Origin: Nitrobacter winogradskyi Nb-255
GTDB lineage: Bacteria; Pseudomonadota; Alphaproteobacteria; Rhizobiales; Xanthobacteraceae
Direction of reading: 5' to 3'
DNA: 64,000 nucleotides
Assembly: GCF_000012725.1 (NCBI RefSeq)
Contig: NC_007406.1
Location: 958,001-1,022,000 of the forward strand
Part shown: one piece after another, positions 1 to 7,706 of the stretch
Layout: the number at the start of each line of letters is the position of its first letter
How positions within the stretch are numbered: the stretch's first letter is position 1
Notes under the pieces: generated by a model
Told to the model about the DNA's origin: nothing
The model's database searches: none
The model's input: the letters and a program-made list of their open reading frames with translations, nothing else
Position numbers and translations under genes: made by a program

Positions 1-599
1 GGCTCAACCAGCGCCGCGGCAGCGAGGTAAAGACCCATCTGGCTACCGCGCGTGATCATCATGTCATCCGCCGAGGCGGTTAGCCCCCGCTCGGAGATGA
101 GGTAGCTTGACAGGGCCGTGCGCAGCCTGATGGCCCCACGAGGGTCGCTGTAATCGCCGCCGCCGACGAAGGCCGGCGACGTCAGCGCAGTTCGGAACGC
201 CCTTGCCAGCTGGGTGGCCGGCATGAGCCGTGCGTCCGGTGCGCCGTCCGAAACACGCAGCATTGGACGCGCCGTGCCGCCCGCGGGATCGAGTGGCGCC
301 CGGAGCGTAGGCGGCGGAGTTTCGCCACCGGCCGGCTCCGGCAGGTCATTCGCGACGAAGGTCCCCCGCGACGGTCTGGCCACGAGCCAGCCTTGCATGG
401 TCAGTTCCTGATAGGCGGCGTCCACCGTGTTGCGGTGAACCTTGAGACTCGTCGACAGGGCCCGCGTACCCGGAAGCGGATCGCCGGGTTTAAGGCGGCC
501 GCGTTCGATCTCCCGAATGATCGAATAAGCGATGTTCATAAACACCGGTCGTTCGCCGTCACCGGTCAGTTCAAGCTTTAGATCATGGCGTGATCCCAA
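1..599 (-). CDS. MocR/PdxR-type GntR regulator (5' part only)
   Basis: Reading leftwards from a TTG at 599 gives an open frame that leaves the window. It begins with a GntR winged helix (IAYSIIREIERGRLKPGDPLPGTR, split here as IAYSIIREIERG then RLKPGDPLPGTR, then LKVHRNTVDAAYQEL) and, after a proline-rich linker, the start of a class I aminotransferase-like domain (GGGDYSDPRGAIRLR; RGSQMGLYLAA). That order defines MocR regulators, which use PLP as an effector and usually control a divergent operon. The TTG was chosen because AGGAG lies 9 nt upstream of it; no ATG fits in frame before the helix-turn-helix. The divergent aldolase genes at 862-2568 are its likely targets. The C-terminal half, including the PLP lysine, is outside the window. 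Confidence 0.85.
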   Translation of the reverse strand, partial: MGSRHDLKLELTGDGERPVFMNIAYSIIREIERGRLKPGDPLPGTRALSTSLKVHRNTVDAAYQELTMQGWLVARPSRGTFVANDLPEPAGGETPPPTLRAPLDPAGGTARPMLRVSDGAPDARLMPATQLARAFRTALTSPAFVGGGDYSDPRGAIRLRTALSSYLISERGLTASADDMMITRGSQMGLYLAAAALVE

Positions 600-646
600 C
601 CGGCCTATCTCCTGTATCAAAACTGGCACTATAAGATAGGCCGGTT
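598..646. promoter_or_regulatory. Perfect 13-bp inverted repeat, probable MocR operator
   Basis: AACCGGCCTATCT at 598-610 is exactly mirrored by AGATAGGCCGGTT at 634-646, with 23 bp between the arms. The left arm overlaps the start codon and ribosome-binding region of the regulator, so binding could give autoregulation as well as control of the divergent aldolase operon. MocR proteins commonly bind repeated half-sites in such divergent regions. The role is inferred from position and symmetry. Confidence 0.65.
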
Positions 647-861
647 ACCGATATGATAGCAATGAGAAGGTTGGAGCAATCTATTCGCGCTGTCGCCGCC
701 GAGTTCCATCCCTATGACGTGAGGCCTGCCTGCAACGCTGAAGACCGCCTCCGCGATCCGGCGCATCCACTTCGAAGACCTGGGAAGCTTCGAGGGGCGT
801 CGAGGAGCGCGGGCTCGTCCAGCAGGCGGCGATACCGGGATGAATTTGAAAGGAGTCTACA

Positions 862-1641
862 ATGAGCACGATGACTGCGCCTAAAGACGAGCTTGTGAAG
901 CTGGCCGAAAGCCGGATGAAGGTTGCGATCGCGGAGAATACCTGGACCGATCGCCAGAAGCTCGCTCTGACCTGCCGCATTCTCTTCGAAGGCGGCCACG
1001 ATTCCGGTCTGGCCGGCCAGATCACGTGCCGCGCTGAGGCGCCAGGAACGTATTACACCCAGCGTCTCGGCCTCGGGTTTGACGAGATCAGGGCGCAGAA
1101 CCTCCTTCTCGTCGATGAGGATCTTAACGTCCTCGATGGCGGCGGCATGGCCAACCCGGCAAACCGGTTTCATAGCTGGCTCTACCGTGCGCGGCCCGAC
1201 GTCAACTGCATCATCCATACGCATCCGCTCCATATCGCGGCGCTGTCGACGCTGGAGGTGCCGCTGGTGGTGTCCCACATGGACCTGTGTCCGCTGTACG
1301 GTGACGTCGCGTTCCTCGAAAAGTGGCCCGGGGTGCCCGTCGGCAACGAGGAAGGCGAAATCATCGCCGAAGCGATCGGTGACAAGAAAGCCATCCTCCT
1401 ATCCCATCACGGGCAACTGATCGCCGGGGCCACGATCGAAGAGGCCTGCGTTCTGGCAATGCTGATCGAACGCGCGGCGAAGATGCAGTTGCTGGCCATG
1501 GCCGCCGGCGAGATCAAGCCGATCCCGGAGAACCTGGCGCGCGAAGCGCATGACTGGATCTCCAAGCCGAAGCGCCACAGCGCGGCATTCGACTATTACT
1601 CCCGCAGAGTTCTGGGTCGCCACAACGACTGCCTGCTCTGA
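862..1641 (+). CDS. Class II aldolase/adducin family protein
   Basis: The 259-residue protein belongs to the class II aldolase/adducin family (fuculose-1-phosphate aldolase fold), zinc enzymes that cleave or decarboxylate hydroxy-carbonyl compounds. The metal ligands are visible as HTHPLH near residue 115 and as SHHGQL near residue 180. An AAAGGAG ribosome-binding site lies 9 nt before the ATG, and the length is normal for the family. It is followed after 42 nt by a DapA-superfamily lyase on the same strand, and a MocR regulator is divergent. A two-step catabolic route for a hydroxylated carboxylic acid or amino-acid derivative is plausible, but the substrate cannot be read from sequence. Confidence 0.85.
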   Translation: MSTMTAPKDELVKLAESRMKVAIAENTWTDRQKLALTCRILFEGGHDSGLAGQITCRAEAPGTYYTQRLGLGFDEIRAQNLLLVDEDLNVLDGGGMANPANRFHSWLYRARPDVNCIIHTHPLHIAALSTLEVPLVVSHMDLCPLYGDVAFLEKWPGVPVGNEEGEIIAEAIGDKKAILLSHHGQLIAGATIEEACVLAMLIERAAKMQLLAMAAGEIKPIPENLAREAHDWISKPKRHSAAFDYYSRRVLGRHNDCLL

Positions 1642-1683
1642 ACTCCTGCGCTCGACTCCTCCTACTATTTTAAAGGACAGCAA

Positions 1684-2568
1684 ATGCCCGATCTCGCTAT
1701 TCAAGGCATCATTGGTTACACGATCACGCCCTTCGACAACCAAGGCCGCCTTGACTTGAACGCGCTGGATCTGACTATCAACCGCATGATCGAGGCTGGC
1801 GTTCACGCCATCGCGCCCCTCGGCAGCACAGGCGAAGGCGCCTATTTGAGTGAGGAAGAGTGGACCGCCGTCGCCGAACGCAGCGTGAAGACCATCGCCG
1901 GCCGCGTCCCGGTGATCGTCAGCGTCTCCGATCTAACGACGGCTGGCGCGGTGAGGCGCGCGCGAGCGGCGGAGTCGTTCGGCGCCACTGCGGTCATGGT
2001 CCTGCCGACATCGTACTGGAAGCTGCAGGAAGACGAGATCGTCGCGCATTATCAGGCGGTAGGAACGGCCATTGGCGTGCCGGTGATGCTCTACAACAAC
2101 CATGCGGTCAGCGGGATCGACATGTCGGTTGATCTGATCCTGCGCATCGTGGACGCCGTCGACAATGTCACGATGGTCAAGGAAAGCACCGGCGACATCC
2201 AGCGGATGCATCAACTCTATCTGCGGACCGAAGGACAGCTTCCGTTCTACAACGGCTCCAATCCCTTGGCTCTCGAAGCCTTCGCCGCTGGTGCGACCGG
2301 CTGGTGCACGGCCGCCGCCAATCTGATCGCCGCCGACAACATAGCGCTCTACGAAGCAGCTCGGCAGGGTCGCCTCGTCGAGGCCCGAGCGTCCTTCTAC
2401 CGGCAGTTGCCGTTGCTCGACTTCATTCTCAAGGGCGGTTTGCCCAAGACGATCAAGGCCGGGCTCGAAATAGCCGGGGTGCCGGTCGGAGCACCGCGGT
2501 TGCCGGTGAAGCCTCTGGACGAGGCGGGCAGAGCGAGGCTCTCGGCCATTCTCGAGACGCTGAACTGA
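1684..2568 (+). CDS. DapA/N-acetylneuraminate lyase superfamily lyase
   Basis: This 294-residue TIM-barrel protein carries the hallmarks of the dihydrodipicolinate synthase superfamily: a GSTGEGAYLS oxyanion/carboxylate loop near residue 40, the tyrosine of LYNNHAVSG near residue 138, and the Schiff-base lysine of MVKEST near residue 166. Members catalyse aldol reactions of pyruvate or decarboxylation/dehydration of sugar acids. An AAAGGACAG ribosome-binding site precedes the ATG. It is probably not the biosynthetic DapA, because it sits with a class II aldolase behind a MocR regulator, which points to catabolism. The substrate is unknown. Confidence 0.85.
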   Translation: MPDLAIQGIIGYTITPFDNQGRLDLNALDLTINRMIEAGVHAIAPLGSTGEGAYLSEEEWTAVAERSVKTIAGRVPVIVSVSDLTTAGAVRRARAAESFGATAVMVLPTSYWKLQEDEIVAHYQAVGTAIGVPVMLYNNHAVSGIDMSVDLILRIVDAVDNVTMVKESTGDIQRMHQLYLRTEGQLPFYNGSNPLALEAFAAGATGWCTAAANLIAADNIALYEAARQGRLVEARASFYRQLPLLDFILKGGLPKTIKAGLEIAGVPVGAPRLPVKPLDEAGRARLSAILETLN

Positions 2569-2731
2569 ATAGCGAAGGGTGGCCAGCGTTCCAGTGGCCA
2601 CCCTCATCGGAAGATTAGGTCGTGTTGACAAAGTGTCTGATCCAAAAGGGATGACGCTGTCGCTCGCAACCCAGGCGAACGGGTGCGATGCGCTCATACC
2701 TTCCTCTCAGCCATCTGCACCGCCGCATCAT

Positions 2732-2810
2732 ACCGGTTCGCGTGAAGAAAACGCGTCAAAACAACAATATAGAGCCTCGCTTCTGATTACATCAGAAGCG
2801 AAAAGGCTTT
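2732..2810. repeat. Dispersed intergenic palindrome (Nitrobacteraceae-type)
   Basis: ACCGGTTCGCGTGAAGAAAA followed by CGCGTCAAAAC and the near-palindrome GCTTCTGATT..ATCAGAAGC. Related copies occur near 19.6, 28.6, 42.8, 49.5, 51.7, 57.7 and 62.1 kb. It lies between the convergent aldolase operon and the last P47-like gene and may act as a bidirectional transcript end. Confidence 0.8.
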
Positions 2811-2828
2811 AAGTCCGATCTCTCTTAC

Positions 2829-4349
2829 TCACTTGAACGATCCGGAGATTTGAACCGATTCGTTGAGTTGGGCTCCGGACGCGGCAAATGACTTGCCATT
2901 TTTCCCTGCCCAGGCCACCGATGATTCCAGGGTGTTGATCATCTCGTCGATCGACGGCAAGGCCACCTTGACACCGTTCTTCAGAAGGTCCGGCAGGATA
3001 TTCTGCGCCGCGGTAATTCCTCCCTTGATGACGGTGGCCAGGATGAGAAGCATGATCTTATCGCCCAAATTTTTTGCCACCGCACCGGAGACGCTGAAGA
3101 TCAGCGTCAAGATGACGGACATTAGGACCTTGCCGATGATGGCCCCGGTAGAATTGTGGATCCGGTGGCTGGCATCCGCGGCTCGCGTAACCGTGTAGTT
3201 CAAGGTGCGCGAGCCGTCTTCCTTGGTGATGAGTTCGAGCCCGTTATAAAGGGTGACGTCGACATAAAGCGTGACGCCCGGCTCCACCTCTGTTTTCGCC
3301 TCCACGAAGGAGACGATTTGCCGATCCTGAAGCGTGATGGAGAATTGCGTGACGGTCAGGTCGTAATTTCCGCTCTCGACCACCGCCGCAGGCAGTTTCA
3401 GGGTTTTGCCGGACTTTAGGGAGATGGACGTATCATCGTTCAGAAGCTCGAACTCATCCGGGCTGGCCCCGTCAAAGGCTGCGGTTGCCGCCGGAAGAAG
3501 CACATCCTGAACGAACGCCTGGCTACCGATCAGAACCCCGGCGCTGCCGCCCGATGGAATGACATCCGGCGCGAGAACGTGGAAGGCGCCGGGCGATGTG
3601 GTCCCGCCCATAATGCCAAGGACACCGGGCGCATCCTCGCCCGACCCCTGATAGGCATAGGACGCCTGAGCCAGTTGCAGCCATGAAAATCCGCTGAACG
3701 TCTTGTTGATTGTCACGGTCGCGCTGTTCAGCTTCGGCAGCTTCCCATCCGCTGCGGCCCTCTGCAACCAGGCGCCGAACCCGGCCCGCAACAAGGCAGA
3801 AGGCACCGGTCCCAGGGAGCCGGCGCCCGAGTAAAGATAGTCGATGATGGCAGGGCTTGACGCCGTCTCCGTCCAGTCGACCCCGAGAACATGTTGCGTA
3901 CCGGAAGCCGTTTGCGCGGCCGAAGCAGGGATCGGCGGCGAAAAAGCCAGAGGCGCCTGCACCACGAAGGTGCCCGGCGAAACCGTTTCGCTCGCGCCGC
4001 TGCGTGTTACCACGCCTTTGATGAGGGGCATGGCGAGATAGAGATAGCGGCCGCTGCCCTGCAGCCCTTGCGGTCCTCCGTCATGGATCGAGACCTTCCC
4101 GAAAGTCCCGGAGACGCTGATACCGTCGCCCAGATCAAAGGAAAACTCGGTGACCGCGGCAGGCTGATCTGCCGCCCAGGCCGTGTTCACCTCCGCCTCC
4201 ACGAGCCCGTTGACCAGAGTCCAGCCGAAGGTTGAAGCGGATACAGGTGCTGGCTCCGGGGCGCGCAGCGGAGCTTCGGGAAGATCGTAGACTACGCCCT
4301 CTGCGATTGAAAAGACGTTCGGATTGCTGATGTCTTTTTTCAGCTCCAT
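2829..4349 (-). CDS. P47-like TULIP-domain protein, copy 4 (most divergent)
   Basis: This 506-residue protein is last in a row of four paralogues. It keeps the family plan: an N-terminal extension without signal peptide, a TFGW motif near residue 40, a Gly-rich SGTFGKVSI segment, a central YAYQGSG..LGIMGG block, an SQAFVQDVLLPAA segment, and a C-terminal LNESVQISGSFK strand. It departs from its sisters at the first motif (GWTLVNGLV instead of GWDTVFAI) and lacks the WLxP block. A hydrophobic Gly/Ile/Leu stretch spans about residues 400-450. P47-family proteins have TULIP folds (tubular lipid-binding) and are encoded near neurotoxins in clostridia. The gene follows copy 3 after 94 nt with its own AAGG site. 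Its function here is unknown. Confidence 0.7.
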   Translation of the reverse strand: MELKKDISNPNVFSIAEGVVYDLPEAPLRAPEPAPVSASTFGWTLVNGLVEAEVNTAWAADQPAAVTEFSFDLGDGISVSGTFGKVSIHDGGPQGLQGSGRYLYLAMPLIKGVVTRSGASETVSPGTFVVQAPLAFSPPIPASAAQTASGTQHVLGVDWTETASSPAIIDYLYSGAGSLGPVPSALLRAGFGAWLQRAAADGKLPKLNSATVTINKTFSGFSWLQLAQASYAYQGSGEDAPGVLGIMGGTTSPGAFHVLAPDVIPSGGSAGVLIGSQAFVQDVLLPAATAAFDGASPDEFELLNDDTSISLKSGKTLKLPAAVVESGNYDLTVTQFSITLQDRQIVSFVEAKTEVEPGVTLYVDVTLYNGLELITKEDGSRTLNYTVTRAADASHRIHNSTGAIIGKVLMSVILTLIFSVSGAVAKNLGDKIMLLILATVIKGGITAAQNILPDLLKNGVKVALPSIDEMINTLESSVAWAGKNGKSFAASGAQLNESVQISGSFK

Positions 4350-4443
4350 TGCGTTTCACCTTTCACGCCGGTTCAGGGGCAGATCGTCAGGTCCGGGCAC
4401 TCGAAGGTGCCGAAACCTGTTGAAGGGTTTCGGAGCAAGTCGA

Positions 4444-6036
4444 TCAGGCAAAGCCGGGATCGCCACTAAGCTGCACTGACTCGTTCAGTTGCACCGCGGT
4501 GATGGTGAATTGCGATTGCTGGGTCGGCCAGGTGATCGGACTTGTCCCGGTCTGAACCAGAGGATCGATTTCCGGCATGGACTCGGCCACGCCCTTGGCG
4601 ATGACCTCGGTGATGATCAACTGGATGGCCGTAATGATCCCGGCAATGATGGCAACGATGATCGCGATGATGATGCGCTTGGCGAGCGTATCGACGATCT
4701 TGCCGACCACCAGGCCGACAACGGAAACGATGATGCCGGCAATCACCTCCGTGATGATGACCCCCGGCGCTGTGTGCACCCTGTGGGTCGCAGAATAGGG
4801 CCGGGTCTCGCTGAAGCCGATGGTCTGCTTGCCGTTCGTTTTCTTCTCGAGTTTCAGGCCGTGCCAGGTGTTGATGGTGATGTAGGTGTCGATCCCTGGA
4901 GAGATATTGACCTTGACCTCCATGGTCGTGTGAAACTCGGTCGTGTTGATGACCAGATCGAAGCTCTCGATATAGGGATGATAGTCGATCGCCCCGACCT
5001 TCACGGAATCGAGCTCCACCTTGCCGGAGCCGTTGTTGATGATCTCCGTATCGTTGTTGACGAGCCTGAAATCCGACGTCCTGGCATTGTTGAACGCGTG
5101 AGGCAGCCCCGGAAAAATCGCCTCGCGCAAAAATAACTGCTGGCTGATGAGAAAGGCGGAGCGCTGGTTGGTCGGGATCGCCGAGGCGGCCAGCTCATGC
5201 TTGAGGTTCTCCGCTCGGCCAATGTCGCTTGTTAGCGTCAGCACGCCAAAGAAACTGTTCTCCACCGTTCCGCCATCGGCAAAGGCATAGCTGGTCAGCG
5301 CCGGAGATAGCCACTGGAGAGTCCCCTGATCCGCCATGATGTTGAGATCCACGGCGGCGAAGGTTTGGGTGAAGTCTTTTATGTTCGCATTCAGGTATGT
5401 CGTCATGGCGGCGAGGAGAAGCCCCTTCACCGCCTCGATTGACATTCCGTCCGGCCATTTGGCCGAAGTCGATGCCGGAACGTCGATGAAAACCACGGAG
5501 ACCGGGGAAACGTTGGGGCCGGGGGCTTGGTCACTGACGACGATATTGTGCTTCGTGCCGGTTTCTGTCGGCTTGGTGGGAGGTGCGTTCGGCGGAATCA
5601 CATTGAGATGATACTGTGCCGTCGCGGTTACGCCGGTCAGATCATAGTTCTTGCCCCCGAAGATAAATGTGCCGGAGCTCGCAGGCACCAGCACATTGAC
5701 ATTTTCTCCATCCGCGCCGGTGGTCAATTGCCAGGCAGCGAAATTTCCGGAAAGAGAAGAGCCTTCGCCAAGCGGGTTGCTGACAGAGAATGTAGGCGGA
5801 GTCGTCTTTTGCTTTACGATGGCCTTGTTCACATCGGTCATCCGGATGGCGAACACGGTATCCCAGCCTAAGGTGTCAGCCTTAGGTGGCGGATTGGAGC
5901 CCCCGGACTGCGCCGCCAGGAAAGCCGCGCCATGGCGGTCGTGTTTTTCAAGGGCCTCGATCCGCAAGTCTTCGTCGAGATCAGGGAAACTAAAGACCAG
6001 CGGTTTGTCGTGAGCTTCAAGCACGCGCGCGTCCAT
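4444..6036 (-). CDS. P47-like TULIP-domain protein, copy 3
   Basis: The 530-residue protein shows the P47 signature DTLGWDTVFAI near residues 54-64, SGNFAAWQL near 95, LQWLSPALTSYAFADGG with FFGVLTLT in the middle, ISQQLFLREAIFPGLPHAF, and a C-terminal AVQLNESVQLSGD. Between about residues 425 and 490 lies a long Ile/Val/Gly-rich hydrophobic stretch (IIIAIIVAIIAGIITAIQLI) that resembles a membrane hairpin. No signal peptide is visible. An AGGAGGT ribosome-binding site formed by the stop region of copy 2 gives a 2-nt gap, so these two genes are surely co-transcribed and probably translationally coupled. The closest relative in the window is copy 2. Confidence 0.8.
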   Translation of the reverse strand: MDARVLEAHDKPLVFSFPDLDEDLRIEALEKHDRHGAAFLAAQSGGSNPPPKADTLGWDTVFAIRMTDVNKAIVKQKTTPPTFSVSNPLGEGSSLSGNFAAWQLTTGADGENVNVLVPASSGTFIFGGKNYDLTGVTATAQYHLNVIPPNAPPTKPTETGTKHNIVVSDQAPGPNVSPVSVVFIDVPASTSAKWPDGMSIEAVKGLLLAAMTTYLNANIKDFTQTFAAVDLNIMADQGTLQWLSPALTSYAFADGGTVENSFFGVLTLTSDIGRAENLKHELAASAIPTNQRSAFLISQQLFLREAIFPGLPHAFNNARTSDFRLVNNDTEIINNGSGKVELDSVKVGAIDYHPYIESFDLVINTTEFHTTMEVKVNISPGIDTYITINTWHGLKLEKKTNGKQTIGFSETRPYSATHRVHTAPGVIITEVIAGIIVSVVGLVVGKIVDTLAKRIIIAIIVAIIAGIITAIQLIITEVIAKGVAESMPEIDPLVQTGTSPITWPTQQSQFTITAVQLNESVQLSGDPGFA

Positions 6037-6038
6037 CG

Positions 6039-7652
6039 TTACCTCCTGCTGGGTTTTGCCGCCTTGCTCCTCCGGACCTTCAACGGTGGGGCCGCCGTCA
6101 GAGGTGTTTCTTGCGGAGCTGCGAAGTTCAGCGTTCCTCCGAACTGGAGCGCACCGTTGAGCCCCGCCGATGTCAGGGTGAATGACGATGCCGCCGTCGG
6201 CCAGACAACCGGATCCGTTGCGGCATAGATCATCGGATTGATGGAAGGCATGGCCTCCGCCACGCCCTTGGCGATGACGTCTTCGATGATCAGTTCAACA
6301 CCGACGATGATTCCGATGATGATCGCGACGATGATACCGATGATGATGGCATCTGCAAGCGCCGCCCCCGGCCCGGCCACCACGGCGCCGATAACGGCGA
6401 CCAGAACCGAGAGAATCGCGGTCGTGATTTTGACCCACGCCGCTACGTGTTTCACGTAAGTATGCCTGGGCGGCCGCGTGGCTTTGTAGCCGAGCGTCTG
6501 GGTGCCGTCGGTTTTGGTGACCAGCGTCAGGGTCTGGTAGTTGGTCATCATGATGGTGACGCTGATGCCCGGAGAAACATCCACGTCCACGACCATGTTC
6601 GTTACAATTTCCGTGTCGTTGATGACCAGATTGAACGAAGACATTTTGGGATGGTAGGTGGTGCCGCCGTAGTCGATATCGTTGACATCGACGGTCACCC
6701 CGCGCGCCAGGGTGATCTCCGAGCCATGATTGATCAGTTGGAAGTCGCTTGCCGATGCCTTTTTGAAGGCGTGCGGCAACCCGGGAAGAACGGATTGCTT
6801 TAAGAACAGCTCGGCGCTGATCAGGAAGCCGGACTGGGCCCCCGAAGGAATGGCACTGGGGGCGATCTGATGGCTGAGATCGGCGATGGAGCGCCGCTGG
6901 GTCGTGGTCAGCACGCCTAGCAGGCTGTTTTCCGGTTTGGTGCCGTCAGCGTAGGCATATCCCGTAAGCGATGGCTTCAGCCACTGGAAGCTCGCCTTGT
7001 CCGCCTTCTCCGCTAGGTTGACCGTGGAAAACACATGCTGAAATCGCTCCAGATTGTCGATGAACCACTGGGTCAGCGCACCCTGAACCAGCGCCCGGTT
7101 GATCGGCGTGTTGCCGCTCGCCTTGCTTCCCTCGGGGAAAACAAACTGAACGACGGCTGCTATCGGCTCGTTGGCCGGGTCCGATGTCGTCGTCTTCGTT
7201 TTCAGCTTATGGGGTACGCCCTTGGCGTCGACAGGGACCGGTGCGGCTTTCGGAACGCCAGGCACGTAATCGAAGTTGATCATGACCGTCGCCAGTCCGC
7301 CGGCGATGTCATAGGTCGCGCCGTTGAAATCAAGCGTGCCGTCAGCGACCGGGACCAGCAGGTAGATGTCCTGACCGTCGCCGCCCATCGTCACCTGCCA
7401 CGTCCCGAAGGTGCCGGCGATAGCGTAAGCAGAGGAAAAGGTCTGGCTGAAGTCGCCGGGGGCCGAGCCGGTTTGTCTTAGGGCTTCGTTCACATGGGGC
7501 AAGTTGATGGCGAACACCGTGTCCCAGCCCAGCGTGTCCGCAATGGGCACATCGGATGCAGGCGGCGACGGCTCCGGCATCGGGTCCGGATCGTGGATCC
7601 GGATGGCATACTTGCTGGGGTGAACAACAATCTTTTCTGCCGCAGCGGCCAT
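6039..7652 (-). CDS. P47-like TULIP-domain protein, copy 2
   Basis: The 537-residue protein starts with a Pro/acid-rich extension and then shows ADTLGWDTVFAINLPHVNEA near residues 38-57, IAGTFGTWQVTMGGDGQD near 80, FQWLKPSLTGYAYADG with LLGVLTTTQ in the middle, ISAELFLKQSVLPGLPHAF, TYHPKMSSFNLVI, and the final SAGLNGALQFGG. A hydrophobic Ile/Gly-rich stretch covers about residues 410-470 (IIIGIIVAIIIGIIVGVELI). The last codons (Arg-Arg-stop) encode the ribosome-binding site of copy 3. The same motifs occur in clostridial P47, as I recall that family. The target lipid, partner or export route cannot be inferred. Confidence 0.8.
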   Translation of the reverse strand: MAAAAEKIVVHPSKYAIRIHDPDPMPEPSPPASDVPIADTLGWDTVFAINLPHVNEALRQTGSAPGDFSQTFSSAYAIAGTFGTWQVTMGGDGQDIYLLVPVADGTLDFNGATYDIAGGLATVMINFDYVPGVPKAAPVPVDAKGVPHKLKTKTTTSDPANEPIAAVVQFVFPEGSKASGNTPINRALVQGALTQWFIDNLERFQHVFSTVNLAEKADKASFQWLKPSLTGYAYADGTKPENSLLGVLTTTQRRSIADLSHQIAPSAIPSGAQSGFLISAELFLKQSVLPGLPHAFKKASASDFQLINHGSEITLARGVTVDVNDIDYGGTTYHPKMSSFNLVINDTEIVTNMVVDVDVSPGISVTIMMTNYQTLTLVTKTDGTQTLGYKATRPPRHTYVKHVAAWVKITTAILSVLVAVIGAVVAGPGAALADAIIIGIIVAIIIGIIVGVELIIEDVIAKGVAEAMPSINPMIYAATDPVVWPTAASSFTLTSAGLNGALQFGGTLNFAAPQETPLTAAPPLKVRRSKAAKPSRR

Positions 7653-7706
7653 CGACCTTCCCCCGTTTCAATAACCTTGCTGACAGCGGCCGTCAGGCGT
7701 GGCCGC

